40,616 bases of DNA from an uncultured Clostridia bacterium (GTDB lineage Bacteria; Bacillota; Clostridia; Lachnospirales; CAG-274): the NCBI GenBank assembly GCA_944381435.1, contig CALWLD010000020.1:1-40616 (forward strand). The letters run 5' to 3'. Shown here piece after piece: positions 25,639 to 34,030 of this stretch (position 1 is the first letter of the stretch; each line of letters begins with the position of its first letter). The notes beneath the pieces are model-generated. The model was not told the origin of the DNA. It ran no database searches and saw only the letters and a list, made by a program, of their open reading frames with translations. The translations under genes were made by a program, and so were the position numbers.

Positions 25639-26183
25639 ACTATTTTAAACCCTAATATATTTTGCATATAATCAATAGCAAAGGTATGACCATATTTATT
25701 AAAAGAGGCACAACAGCTAGTATTTAATGTAAAGTTAATTTGTTTTCCGCTGTTAACACAGCTGTTGTAAAGAGCTATTGCAGTTTGAAGAACGCATATA
25801 TCTGTAACAACACCGCATATTTCTATATTAGTATAATTATTTATTATATATTCAATATCTTTAGGCAAAGGACAATATCCTCTTTTTTCTAAAACATTAA
25901 TATTTTCATAGTTTAAAATATTTTTTATTTTACCATAAGGAGCGTTGCCTTTAGTGCCTTTTTCACAGTGCATATTAAAGCTTTTGCTTTCAGGGTGTAT
26001 GCTCCATTCTTCTTTTATATGTGTATCTAATGTAAGAAGAATATCATCATTTTTAGTTATATATTTATTAGCTAGCTCATATATATTTTCTTCTATATCT
26101 TGAGCAGGTTTTCCTGCTGTCAAAAGCCCATCATCTGCCACAAAATCATATTGATAATCTACAATAATTAATAAATTTTTCAT
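25635..26183 (-). CDS. pncA: Isochorismatase-family cysteine hydrolase (probable nicotinamidase)
   Basis: A 182-residue alpha/beta hydrolase that probably converts nicotinamide to nicotinate for NAD salvage. Likely catalytic triad: D9 (IIVDYQYDF), K100 (LEKRGY) and C130 (GVVTDICVLQTA, with the expected cis-peptide VVT). The DTH (53-55) and H63 motifs fit nicotinamidase metal ligands, and NMHCEKGTKG is the family's HCxxGT segment. Start ATG follows AAGGAGGT. It lies 21 nt after accA with no terminator and overlaps the NUDIX gene by 4 nt, so it rides on the acc transcript. Other amidohydrolases of the family cannot be fully excluded. Confidence 0.87.
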   Translation of the reverse strand: MKNLLIIVDYQYDFVADDGLLTAGKPAQDIEENIYELANKYITKNDDILLTLDTHIKEEWSIHPESKSFNMHCEKGTKGNAPYGKIKNILNYENINVLEKRGYCPLPKDIEYIINNYTNIEICGVVTDICVLQTAIALYNSCVNSGKQINFTLNTSCCASFNKYGHTFAIDYMQNILGFKIV

Positions 26184-26204
26184 AGGTACCTCCTTAACAA
26201 GATA

Positions 26205-27005
26205 CTAAAATTCCTCGTATTCTCCCATTTTTCTAAAACGATTGTATCTATCGTTTAAAAGAGTTGTTTTATCTATTTTTAAAAGATTGTTTATTTCTTT
26301 TATAAGCTCTTCTTTTAAAATATGAGCAGTGTACATAAAGTCCATTTCCACACCGCCATCTACCTCAGGTATTACCTTTTCTATAACTCCAAGCTCTAAA
26401 AGGTCTTTAGCAGTTATTTTCATAAGCTCGGCAGCATCAGCAGCTTTTGTTGCATCTTTCCATAAAATGCTAGCAAAGCCTTCTGGAGATAATATAGAAT
26501 AAACAGAATTTTCAAGCATCCAAACTCTATCAGATACACCAAGAGCTAAAGCACCGCCACTACCACCTTCGCCAATAACAATAGCTATGATAGGCACTTT
26601 TAAGTTAGCCATTTCAAATAAATTTCTAGCTATAGCTTCCCCTTGTCCACGTTCTTCTGCACCTATGCCACAATAAGCACCAGATGTATTTATAAAGGTT
26701 ATTATAGGGCGGTTAAATTTTTCAGCTTGTTTCATAAGCCTAAGGGCTTTTCTATATCCTTCTGGGTGAGGAGAGCCAAAGTTTCTTTCTATGTTTTCTT
26801 CTATTGTAGAGCCTTTTTGTATACCAACGATAGTAACAGGTTGTTTATCTAAAAGTGCTATGCCACCTATAACAGCTTTATCATCTTTATAAGCTCTATC
26901 TCCGTGTAGCTCTATAAAATTTGTAAATATATAGTCTATATATTCTTTAGCGTTAGGCCTTGTAACACGCCTTGCTAGCTTTACAGTTTCATAAGCAGTA
27001 GACAT
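26205..27005 (-). CDS. accA: Acetyl-CoA carboxylase, carboxyltransferase alpha subunit
   Basis: A 266-residue crotonase-fold subunit that with AccD transfers carboxyl from carboxybiotin to acetyl-CoA, giving malonyl-CoA. Matches: [81 protein letters not shown] and [20 protein letters not shown]. It is shorter than E. coli AccA (about 319) because the N-terminal helical part is reduced, which is common in Firmicutes. Start ATG follows AAGGAGGTG by 6 nt; 12 nt after accD. Confidence 0.97.
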   Translation of the reverse strand: MSTAYETVKLARRVTRPNAKEYIDYIFTNFIELHGDRAYKDDKAVIGGIALLDKQPVTIVGIQKGSTIEENIERNFGSPHPEGYRKALRLMKQAEKFNRPIITFINTSGAYCGIGAEERGQGEAIARNLFEMANLKVPIIAIVIGEGGSGGALALGVSDRVWMLENSVYSILSPEGFASILWKDATKAADAAELMKITAKDLLELGVIEKVIPEVDGGVEMDFMYTAHILKEELIKEINNLLKIDKTTLLNDRYNRFRKMGEYEEF

Positions 27006-27017
27006 TTTAGCACCTCC

Positions 27018-27878
27018 TTAAATATTTTGTTTGTGTATTTTTAATATTGTAGACAAAGTTTTCTTTAAATTTTTTCTTTCTACAATAGCATCTACAAAGC
27101 CGTGCTCCAGTAAAAACTCTGCCTTTTGAAAGCCTTCAGGAAGCTTTTGCTTGATGGTTTGCTCTATAACACGAGGGCCAGCAAAGCCTATAAGGGTGTT
27201 AGGCTCTGCAAGGATTATATCTCCAAGCATTGCAAAGCTAGCTGTAACGCCACCTGTTGTAGGGTCGGTTAAAACAGTTACGTATAAAAGCCCAGCCTCA
27301 GAGTGCCTGCTAGCTGCCGCACTAACTTTTGCCATTTGCATTAAAGATATTATGCCTTCTTGCATTCTAGCACCGCCAGATGCTGTAAATATAATAATAG
27401 GTAATTTATGCTCTGTTGCATATTCAAAGGCACGTGTTATTTTTTCGCCAACAACAGAACCCATACTGCCCATTATAAAGCTTGCGTCCATAACGCATAG
27501 CACACAGTCTTTACCATATATTTGGCATTTACCTGTAACAACCGCATCGTTAAGCCCTGTTTTTTCCTTTAAATTTTTAACTTTTTCTTCATAGTTAGGA
27601 TAATTTAAAGGGTTTTTGGCATACATATCTTTATCAAATTCTACAAATATGTTTTTATCGGCAATAGTTTTTATCCTATCTCTTGCAGATAGCCTAAAAT
27701 AGAAATTACATTCAGGGCAAACGTTGTATAAGCCAAGCTCTTTAGAATAAATAGTTGTTCCACAACCGTTACATTTAATACATAGACCTGTTGGCACTTC
27801 TGGCTTTGCAAAAACTTTTTGCTTGCTAGGTTTTTTTTCTATGCTGTTAGGACTTTTTTTATTTTTAAATAAATCCAT
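27018..27878 (-). CDS. accD: Acetyl-CoA carboxylase, carboxyltransferase beta subunit
   Basis: A 286-residue partner of AccA. The N-terminal zinc ribbon has CNGC and CPEC pairs (C36/C39 and C54/C57), followed by the crotonase domain with [37 protein letters not shown], and [22 protein letters not shown], all acyl-CoA or oxyanion-hole segments. The start ATG follows AAAGGA with 8-9 nt spacing. It lies 64 nt downstream of accC. Confidence 0.97.
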   Translation of the reverse strand: MDLFKNKKSPNSIEKKPSKQKVFAKPEVPTGLCIKCNGCGTTIYSKELGLYNVCPECNFYFRLSARDRIKTIADKNIFVEFDKDMYAKNPLNYPNYEEKVKNLKEKTGLNDAVVTGKCQIYGKDCVLCVMDASFIMGSMGSVVGEKITRAFEYATEHKLPIIIFTASGGARMQEGIISLMQMAKVSAAASRHSEAGLLYVTVLTDPTTGGVTASFAMLGDIILAEPNTLIGFAGPRVIEQTIKQKLPEGFQKAEFLLEHGFVDAIVERKNLKKTLSTILKIHKQNI

Positions 27879-27942
27879 TTACATCTTCCTTTCAAAAGAT
27901 ATTAGTTTATAATACCTAAACCATAGTAAAAGGATAGGGGTA

Positions 27943-29304
27943 TTACATATTATTAAAATTGTTTAAAAATGTGTTGGTAATATAAGATGTATCAAAATCA
28001 CCTTTTAAATAGTTTTCATCATCTAAAAGCTCTAAATGAAAATCTATGTTAGTTTTAATACCTTCAATAACAAACTCGTTTAAGGCTCTTTTCATTTTCC
28101 CTATAGCTTCTTCTCTTGTTCTACCTTTTGTTATAACTTTAGCTATCATAGAATCGTAAAAGCTAGGGATAGTATATCCGGCATAAACAGCACTATCTAC
28201 CCTAAGCCCGTTACAACCGCTAGGTAAAAATAAATAATCTATCTTACCAGGAGAAGGAGCAAAATTGTTATAAGGGTCTTCGGCATTTATTCTACATTCA
28301 ATGCTATGACCGCTAAATTTTACATCTTCTTGTGTATATTTAAGCTTTTTACCATAAGCTATTCTTATTTGCTCTTTAACTATGTCTATGTCTGTTATCA
28401 TTTCTGTAACAGGGTGTTCTACCTGTATACGTGTGTTCATTTCCATAAAGTAAAATTTATTATCTTTACCGTATAAAAATTCTATTGTACCTGCGTTTTT
28501 ATAGTTAGATGCTTTTACAGCACGTATAGCAGCCTCGCCCATAGCTTTTCTTGTTTCTTCATCAAGAGCAACAGAAGGGGCTTCTTCAAGGACTTTTTGG
28601 TTTCTACGTTGCAGTGAACAATCACGCTCACCAAGGTGGATAGCATTGCCGTGTTCATCTGCTAAAACTTGAACCTCAATGTGTCTTGCGTTTTCAATAA
28701 CTTTTTCCATATATATGCTATCGTCGCCAAAGGCAACTTTAGCCTCGCTTTTAGCCGAGTTATAAGCCTCTTCTAAATCTTTTTCTTCTCTAACTATCCT
28801 TATACCACGGCCACCACCACCAGCAGATGCTTTTATCATAACAGGATAGCCAAATTCTTTTGCAAGCTCTTTAGCTTTTTCTACGCTTTCAACAACACCA
28901 TCGCTACCAGGGGTAACAGGTACACCAGCCTCAATCATTAGCTTTCTAGCGTTAGCTTTGTTGCCCATTAAATCAATAGTTTTAGCATCAGGACCTATAA
29001 ATTTTATGTTACATTCTTTGCACATATCTGCAAACTTTGCATTTTCAGATAAAAAGCCAAAGCCTGGATGGATAGCGTTAGCTCCTGTAAGGCAAGCAGC
29101 GCTTATAATGTTGTTCATATTAAGGTAGCTAGTAGCACTTTTGTTGCCACCTATACAAACTGCTTCATCGGCAAGCTGTGTATGTAGTGCGTTTTTATCA
29201 GCCTCAGAATAAACAGCAACTGTTGCTATGCCCATTTCTCTACAAGCACGAATTATTCTAACAGCAATTTCGCCACGGTTTGCAATTAATATTTTGTTAA
29301 ACAT
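27943..29304 (-). CDS. accC: Acetyl-CoA carboxylase, biotin carboxylase subunit
   Basis: A 453-residue ATP-grasp enzyme that carboxylates biotin on AccB using ATP and bicarbonate. It begins FNKILIANRGEIAVRIIRACREMG, with IHPGFGFLSEN, the glycine-rich lid KASAGGGGRGIRIV, HIEVQVLADEHGNAIHLGERDCSLQRR, and FYFMEMNTRIQVEHPVTEM carrying the metal and bicarbonate residues. Length is the usual ~450. Start ATG follows GAGGTG by 4 nt; 9 nt after fabZ. Confidence 0.98.
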   Translation of the reverse strand: MFNKILIANRGEIAVRIIRACREMGIATVAVYSEADKNALHTQLADEAVCIGGNKSATSYLNMNNIISAACLTGANAIHPGFGFLSENAKFADMCKECNIKFIGPDAKTIDLMGNKANARKLMIEAGVPVTPGSDGVVESVEKAKELAKEFGYPVMIKASAGGGGRGIRIVREEKDLEEAYNSAKSEAKVAFGDDSIYMEKVIENARHIEVQVLADEHGNAIHLGERDCSLQRRNQKVLEEAPSVALDEETRKAMGEAAIRAVKASNYKNAGTIEFLYGKDNKFYFMEMNTRIQVEHPVTEMITDIDIVKEQIRIAYGKKLKYTQEDVKFSGHSIECRINAEDPYNNFAPSPGKIDYLFLPSGCNGLRVDSAVYAGYTIPSFYDSMIAKVITKGRTREEAIGKMKRALNEFVIEGIKTNIDFHLELLDDENYLKGDFDTSYITNTFLNNFNNM

Positions 29305-29313
29305 ATTACACCT

Positions 29314-29733
29314 CTATCCAATCATAAAAGTAAATTCTGCTTCTGCAACCTTTTTATCGCCAACATAAGCAATGCCTTTGCCTATGCCTGCAACCTTTTT
29401 AAGCTTTAAAAGCTCAACCTCAAGCCTTAATGTATCGCCAGGTACAACCTTATCTCTAAATTTTGCATTGTTTATAGCACCAAAATATGCAATTTTACCT
29501 TTGTATTCGTCCATAGATAAAATAGCACAAGCACCAGCTTGAGCCATAGCCTCAATGATTAATACACCAGGCATAACAGGCTCAACAGGGAAATGTCCTT
29601 GGAAAAACTGTTCGTTCATTGTTACATTTTTTATAGCAACTATTTTTTTGCCTTCTTCTATTTCTATAACCCTATCTATTAAAAGAAAAGGGTATCTATG
29701 AGGGATAATTTCCATTATTTCTTTAATATCCAT
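29314..29733 (-). CDS. fabZ: 3-hydroxyacyl-ACP dehydratase
   Basis: A 139-residue hot-dog-fold dehydratase of the elongation cycle. IIPHRYPFLLIDRV, NEQFFQGHFPVEPVMPG with catalytic H47, and IIEAMAQAGA with catalytic E61 are intact. Start ATG follows AAGGAG by 8 nt. A possible -10 (TATAAT on the minus strand at about 29757-29762) lies just upstream, so fabZ-accC-accD-accA may have its own promoter now that repeat elements separate it from accB. As there is no FabA, unsaturated fatty acids, if made, depend on FabZ/FabF or another isomerase. Confidence 0.97.
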   Translation of the reverse strand: MDIKEIMEIIPHRYPFLLIDRVIEIEEGKKIVAIKNVTMNEQFFQGHFPVEPVMPGVLIIEAMAQAGACAILSMDEYKGKIAYFGAINNAKFRDKVVPGDTLRLEVELLKLKKVAGIGKGIAYVGDKKVAEAEFTFMIG

Positions 29734-29763
29734 AATAATTCTCCTTAAATTTATTATTATAAT

Positions 29764-29781
29764 AGGTATGATTTTGTATAC
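29764..29781. repeat. Hairpin flanking repeat copy 6
   Basis: GGTATGATTTTGTATACC, an imperfect hairpin about 30 nt upstream of fabZ. Related hairpins with the GTATGCTTTTGCATAC core recur at about 29981-29997 and 30355-30371, so the same hairpin borders each element in this gap. Confidence 0.7.
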
Positions 29782-29782
29782 C

Positions 29783-29981
29783 TGAGACTGTAGACAAAGT
29801 CGACAATCTTTTTATATTTATTCATAATTTTAAGTGTTTCGGTTTTAAGGCAAGTCTTTCTTTTTATCTAAACCCACCCATCGCCCTATGCGGGGAGTGC
29901 CCCACACCCCCGTGAGCTTCGCTCATACTTTTCATATTTGTGCTATTTATTTTATAAAATTTATTTTGTCTATAGTCTGAG
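29783..29981 (-). repeat. Mosaic intergenic element, copy 6
   Basis: Minus orientation. Terminal inverted repeats are clear: TGAGACTGTAGACAAAGTC at the left, and TTTTGTCTATAGTCTGA at the right. On the minus strand it has the GAGCGAAGCTC hairpin, CCCCGCATAGGGCGATGGGT as its left half and core, and TTGCCTTAAAACCGAAACAC as its right half (shared with copy 2). Confidence 0.85.
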
Positions 29982-30006
29982 GTATGCTTTTGCATACATC
30001 TGTTAT

Positions 30007-30165
30007 CAGACTGTAGACAAAATAATTAAAAACCTTTAGTAATTAAGGGGTTCTAGGGGGAAGCCCTAAAAAAAGGGTGGCGTGCGGGAATAGATAGTTT
30101 CTATAATCTCGCCTTTATCCTAAAATATTAAAATCACCAAAAAGGTAAAGGCTTTGCCTATAACC
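30007..30165 (+). repeat. Mosaic intergenic element, copy 7
   Basis: Plus orientation. CAGACTGTAGACAAAATAAT start, GGTTCTAGGGGGAAGCCCTA hairpin region, core AGGGTGGCGTGCGGG, ATAGATAGTTTCTATAATCT and CGCCTTTATCC right half (as in copies 1 and 8), terminal hairpin GGTAAAGGC-TTT-GCCTATAACC. Back-to-back with copy 6. Confidence 0.85.
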
Positions 30166-30380
30166 TTTTAATTACAATTAAAGCATAAATTTATTTTTCT
30201 TTGAATTTATAAAAGATTTTTATTTTAAATTTAAAGGAAAATAATATAAACATCTGTTTTAAACACAAAGAATTTAAAAAATATTTTCCTACAGAACCTA
30301 AAAAAATAATATTGTTATTTTTTTGAAAGGGTGAAGACAAAGTCTTCACCCTCAGATATGCTTTTGCATACCTATTATAA
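30166..30380. other. Remainder of the accB-fabZ gap
   Basis: The 647-nt gap between accB and fabZ holds no gene. Besides copies 6 and 7 it has an AT-rich stretch with an inverted repeat GGAAAATA/TATTTTCC (about 30236-30243 and 30282-30289). It also holds the stem GGGTGAAGAC (30329-30338), loop AAA, GTCTTCACCC (30342-30351), and a TATGC-TTTT-GCATA hairpin (30357-30370) 11 nt after the accB stop. The last two could end transcription after accB, though neither has a clean U tract on the minus strand. Confidence 0.6.
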
Positions 30381-30887
30381 CTATACTATTCTAAATAAAG
30401 GTTGGTTATATTCCACCATATCTTCATTATTAACAAGTATTTCAGCTATTTCACCGCTATATTGGCTTGTTATTTCGTTCATAACTTTCATAGCCTCAAT
30501 AATGCATAACACATCTCCAGCATTTACCTTATCACCAACTTTTACAAAAGCAGGCTTTGTAGGTGAGCTACTAGCATAAAATGTACCAACAATAGGGCTT
30601 GCAACAATATTACCTTCTTTTATTTCATCTTTTGCTTCTGGAATAATTGTTATAGGCTCCGATAAATTTTGAGCAATGTTATTAATGTTAGGTACATCAT
30701 CTGTTTGTGATATGCTAGCATTGTTATTTATATTGTTATTTATGCTAGCTACACTAGGTACACTAGGTGTAGCGTTTGAGTGCTTGTTCATTCTAAGGTA
30801 AAAACCATCGCTTAGCTTAAGCTCAAAATCCATAAGGTTAGAGCTATCTAGGCTTTGCATTAAATCTTTAATTTTGTTAAAATCCAT
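30381..30887 (-). CDS. accB: Biotin carboxyl carrier protein of acetyl-CoA carboxylase
   Basis: A 168-residue carrier. Residues 1-40 form the usual N-terminal helix-strand, residues about 40-90 are an Asn/Ser/Ile-rich linker ([13 protein letters not shown]) in place of the common Pro/Ala linker, and the C-terminal biotinyl domain has [12 protein letters not shown] with the biotinylated K134 followed by the G-E-I turn. Start ATG follows GGGAGGAA. It lies 3 nt after fabF. In relatives fabZ follows directly; here a 647-nt repeat-filled gap intervenes. Confidence 0.96.
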   Translation of the reverse strand: MDFNKIKDLMQSLDSSNLMDFELKLSDGFYLRMNKHSNATPSVPSVASINNNINNNASISQTDDVPNINNIAQNLSEPITIIPEAKDEIKEGNIVASPIVGTFYASSSPTKPAFVKVGDKVNAGDVLCIIEAMKVMNEITSQYSGEIAEILVNNEDMVEYNQPLFRIV

Positions 30888-30890
30888 TTA

Positions 30891-32129
30891 TTATTCCTCC
30901 CATTTTTTAAGGCATAATACAGCGTTATGTCCGCCAAAGCCAAGGGTATTAGATAAAGCGTATTTCATTTCTCTTTCTTTACCTACGTTAGGTGTATAGT
31001 CTAAATCGCATTCTTCATCTGGCACTTTATAGCCTGCTGTTGGAGGTACAAAGTTATTTTCTAGGGCTAAAACACAAGCTATAGCTTCAACAGCACCTGT
31101 TGCACCTAATAAATGTCCTGTCATAGATTTTGTAGAGCTGATAGAAACTTTGTAAGCATTTTCTTTAAGGGCAGTTTTAATAGCTTTTGTTTCGGCAACA
31201 TCATTTGCTGGTGTGCTTGTACCGTGAGCGTTAATATATGTAATATCGTTAGGGTTTACGTTTGCTTCTTCCATAGCTTTTATCATAGCACGAGCAGCAC
31301 CATCACCATCTTCACAAGGAGCAGTCATATGGTAAGCATCACAAGTTGCACCATAGCCTACAACCTCTGCTAAAATTTTAGCACCACGAGCCTTTGCGTG
31401 TTCTAGCTCTTCTAAAACTAAAATACCTGCACCTTCGCCCATTACAAAGCCGTTTCTTTCTTTATCAAATGGGATAGAGGCTCTGTTTACATCTTCTGAT
31501 GTGGAAAGGGCTTTTAAAGCAGCAAAGCCACCAATACCAGCTTTAGTGATTGTGCTTTCAGTACCACCTGCAAGGATAACATCTTCATAGCCAAATTTTA
31601 TGTTTCTATAAGCCATACCTATGCAACTTGTACTTGTAGCACAAGCAGTTATAGCAGTTTCACAAATGCCTTTTGCTCCAAAACGTATTGCAATATGCCC
31701 AGCAGCCATATTTGTTATAACGCTTGGTATAAATAAAGGAGCAAGCCTAGAAGGGCCTTTTTCAGCCATTTTAAGCATTTGGTCTTCAATCATACCAATA
31801 CCGCCCATACCAGAGCCTACAATAGTACCAAATCTATAAGGGTCTATTTTTTCTAAATCAAGCCCGCTGTTATCAACAGCTTCTTGAGCTGCATATAAAG
31901 CATATACGCTAAAAGGCTCAAGCCTTCTAATTTCTTTTTTATCTAAAACTTTTTCAGGTTCAAAGTTTTTAAGCTCAGCAGCTATTTTAACTTTAGAATC
32001 TGATGTATCAAAATGTGTAATCTCTCCTATGCCGTGTTTAGCATTTTTTATGCTTTCCCAAAATTCTTCAACGTTATTACCAACAGGGGTAACTAAGCCC
32101 ATACCCGTTATTACTACTCTTCTTTCCAT
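30891..32129 (-). CDS. fabF: 3-oxoacyl-ACP synthase II
   Basis: A 412-residue elongating condensing enzyme. The Cys-His-His triad is present: TACATSTSC (Cys about 163), NAHGTSTPAND and SMTGHLLGATGAVE. It starts MERRVVITGMGLVTPVG, the standard opening. ATG 32127-32129 is 5 nt after GGAGGT; an in-frame ATG 12 nt upstream (32139-32141) overlaps the ribosome binding site and the fabG stop, and is rejected. Confidence 0.98.
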   Translation of the reverse strand: MERRVVITGMGLVTPVGNNVEEFWESIKNAKHGIGEITHFDTSDSKVKIAAELKNFEPEKVLDKKEIRRLEPFSVYALYAAQEAVDNSGLDLEKIDPYRFGTIVGSGMGGIGMIEDQMLKMAEKGPSRLAPLFIPSVITNMAAGHIAIRFGAKGICETAITACATSTSCIGMAYRNIKFGYEDVILAGGTESTITKAGIGGFAALKALSTSEDVNRASIPFDKERNGFVMGEGAGILVLEELEHAKARGAKILAEVVGYGATCDAYHMTAPCEDGDGAARAMIKAMEEANVNPNDITYINAHGTSTPANDVAETKAIKTALKENAYKVSISSTKSMTGHLLGATGAVEAIACVLALENNFVPPTAGYKVPDEECDLDYTPNVGKEREMKYALSNTLGFGGHNAVLCLKKWEE

Positions 32130-32140
32130 ATTAACCTCCA

Positions 32141-32872
32141 TTAAGCCATAACCATACCGCCATCTACGGTGATTACTTGACCTGTTATATATTTGTTTTT
32201 AGCTAAAAACACTGCTGTGCTAGCTATTTCGTCTGTTGTTCCAAATCTTTTAAGTGGTATTGTATTTAAAACGCTTTCTTTTATGCTATCAGATAAAACA
32301 TCTGTCATATCTGTTGTTATAAAACCAGGAGCTATAGCGTTACAAGTTATACCACGAGATGCAAGCTCTCTAGCAGTTGAAAACGTCATACCTATCATAC
32401 CAGCTTTGCTAGCAGAATAGTTTACTTGCCCAATGTTACCTGTAAGCCCAACAACACTGCTCATATTTATAATGCTACCGCTTTTTTGTTTAAGCATTAT
32501 TTTGCTTGTGTGCTTAATCATATTAAAAGCGCCTTTAAGGTTTGTGTTAATAACGCTATCAAAATCTTCTTCGCTCATTTTTAAAAGCAAATTATCTTTT
32601 GTGATACCAGCGTTATTTACTAAAACATCTATTGTTTTAAACTCTTCTACCGCTTTATCTACTAAATCTTTAGCTTGGTTAAAATCGCTTATATCTGCTT
32701 GAACGCTTAAGCATTTAACACCTAAATCTTCTATTTCTTTAACTACGTCTTCAGGGCTTGTGCTTCTATAATTAAGAACGATGTTAGCACCTTCTTTAGC
32801 AAAAGCTATAGCAATAGCTTTGCCTATACCTTTAGCACCACCTGTAACTATAACTGTTTTATCTTTTAACAT
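32141..32872 (-). CDS. fabG: 3-oxoacyl-ACP reductase
   Basis: A 243-residue SDR reductase using NADPH. Cofactor loop TGGAKGIGKAIA (10-21), NNAG (86-89), and the Ser-Tyr-Lys triad (S139 region, Y152, K156 in NYSASKAG) are intact, ending in ITVDGGMVMA. The start ATG overlaps the fabD stop codon by one base (TAATG), indicating coupled translation. Confidence 0.98.
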   Translation of the reverse strand: MLKDKTVIVTGGAKGIGKAIAIAFAKEGANIVLNYRSTSPEDVVKEIEDLGVKCLSVQADISDFNQAKDLVDKAVEEFKTIDVLVNNAGITKDNLLLKMSEEDFDSVINTNLKGAFNMIKHTSKIMLKQKSGSIINMSSVVGLTGNIGQVNYSASKAGMIGMTFSTARELASRGITCNAIAPGFITTDMTDVLSDSIKESVLNTIPLKRFGTTDEIASTAVFLAKNKYITGQVITVDGGMVMA

Positions 32873-33798
32873 TATTCTATACCTATTCCTTTACAAGTTT
32901 TTTCTAAGCTAGCTAAATCTTCTACGTTATAAACGCTAACCTCTTTGCTAACTTTTTTAACAAAAGATGATAAGGTTTTACCAGGCCCTAGCTCTATAAA
33001 AGTATCAACGCCAAGGGCAATAAGGTTTTTGATAGTTTGTTCCCATTTAACAGGGCTCATTACTTGTTTTATTAAAGTATCTTTTATGTTTTCTACCTTT
33101 TCACCTGTTAAGTTTGTAAATACATCTACATTAGGTGTATTTATAGTGATATTATCAAGTTCAATTGCTAATTTATCGCTAGCAGGCTTTAATAATGATG
33201 TATGGAAAGGCCCGCTTACATTAAGTCTTATAACTTTTTTAATGCCTTTTTCTTTAAGGATAACCTCTGCTCTTTCTATAGCAGGTGTATGCCCTGCTAT
33301 TACAATTTGCCCTGGGGCGTTATAGTTTGCAATCATAGCAAGCTCTGTATCTGTAGAAGCTTCTTTTAAAGCCTCGTTTATAACTTCCTCATCGGCATTC
33401 ATTACAGCAGACATAGCACCAACCCCTGAAGGCACTGCCTCTGTCATATATTTTCCTCTTTTTCTAACAAGAGCTACCCCTTCTTTAAAATCTATAGCAC
33501 CGCTTGCACAAAGGGCAGAATATTCCCCAAGGCTAAGGCCTGCCATATAATCGGCTTTAACGCCTTTTTCTTCCATAAGTTTAAAGATAGCATAGCTTGT
33601 TGTTAAAATAGCTGGTTGAGTATATTCTGTTTCGTTAAGCCTAGCATCTTCGTTAAAGCAAACATCTGTTATGTTAAATCCTAAAGCATTGTTTGCATCT
33701 TCAAATACTTGTTTGCAAATTGGAAAATTATCGTAAAGCTCTTTACCCATATTGTTGTATTGAGCACCTTGACCGCTAAATATAAAACATATTTTCAT
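32872..33798 (-). CDS. fabD: Malonyl-CoA:ACP transacylase
   Basis: A 308-residue acyltransferase that loads malonate onto ACP. FIFSGQGAQYNNMGKEL, the nucleophile elbow GLSLGEYSAL (S89), the downstream VSGPFHTSLL (catalytic His), and IELGPGKTLSSFVKK are as expected. Start ATG 33796-33798 is preceded only by a weak GAAG; a strong AAAGGAG lies 34 nt upstream, and a 21-nt hairpin (33810-33830) sits between, which would bring the two into range when folded. Confidence 0.97.
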   Translation of the reverse strand: MKICFIFSGQGAQYNNMGKELYDNFPICKQVFEDANNALGFNITDVCFNEDARLNETEYTQPAILTTSYAIFKLMEEKGVKADYMAGLSLGEYSALCASGAIDFKEGVALVRKRGKYMTEAVPSGVGAMSAVMNADEEVINEALKEASTDTELAMIANYNAPGQIVIAGHTPAIERAEVILKEKGIKKVIRLNVSGPFHTSLLKPASDKLAIELDNITINTPNVDVFTNLTGEKVENIKDTLIKQVMSPVKWEQTIKNLIALGVDTFIELGPGKTLSSFVKKVSKEVSVYNVEDLASLEKTCKGIGIE

Positions 33799-33809
33799 AT
33801 ATCTTCATA

Positions 33810-33830
33810 CTATTATTTTATAAATAATAG
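33810..33830 (-). promoter_or_regulatory. Hairpin between ribosome binding site and fabD start
   Basis: Perfect 9-bp stem CTATTATTT/AAATAATAG with a 3-nt loop, placed directly after AAAGGAGAAG on the minus strand and 11 nt before the fabD ATG. Folding would shorten the spacing from ~34 to ~13 nt. Confidence 0.5.
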
Positions 33831-33860
33831 CTTCTCCTTTATATTCTATTTGTTTTAAAT

Positions 33861-33998
33861 TAATCTAATAATTTTATAATAAATTTTATTAATCTTATAA
33901 AAAAGTTTATTATATCTAAAAGATTATCTATTAAAAAATAAATTAGTTCATCTATTGGGATTTTTTTATTAACTTTTGATTTTTTAATTTTTTTAATA
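33861..33998 (-). CDS. Candidate 45-residue basic/hydrophobic protein (AUU start)
   Basis: Between fabK and fabD, where several Firmicutes have acpP or no gap. The frame starts at ATT 33996-33998, 5 nt after AAGGTG, and ends at TAA 33861. The product would open (M)KKIKKSKVNKKIPIDELI and continue as a Leu/Ile/Phe-rich amphipathic or membrane helix to LLD. No DSL phosphopantetheine motif is present, so it is not an acyl carrier protein. It is in frame with fabK but separated by the fabK stop. The DNA is very AT-rich, so chance remains a real alternative; the ribosome binding site and typical Lys-rich start favour a gene. Confidence 0.35.
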
Positions 33999-34030
33999 AA
34001 ATCACCTTCAATAAATAAATTAAAAAAATG

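Noticed and set aside
33861..33998. Remnant of acpP between fabK and fabD
   Set aside because: The 45-residue frame has no DSL phosphopantetheine site and is basic, whereas acyl carrier proteins are strongly acidic.
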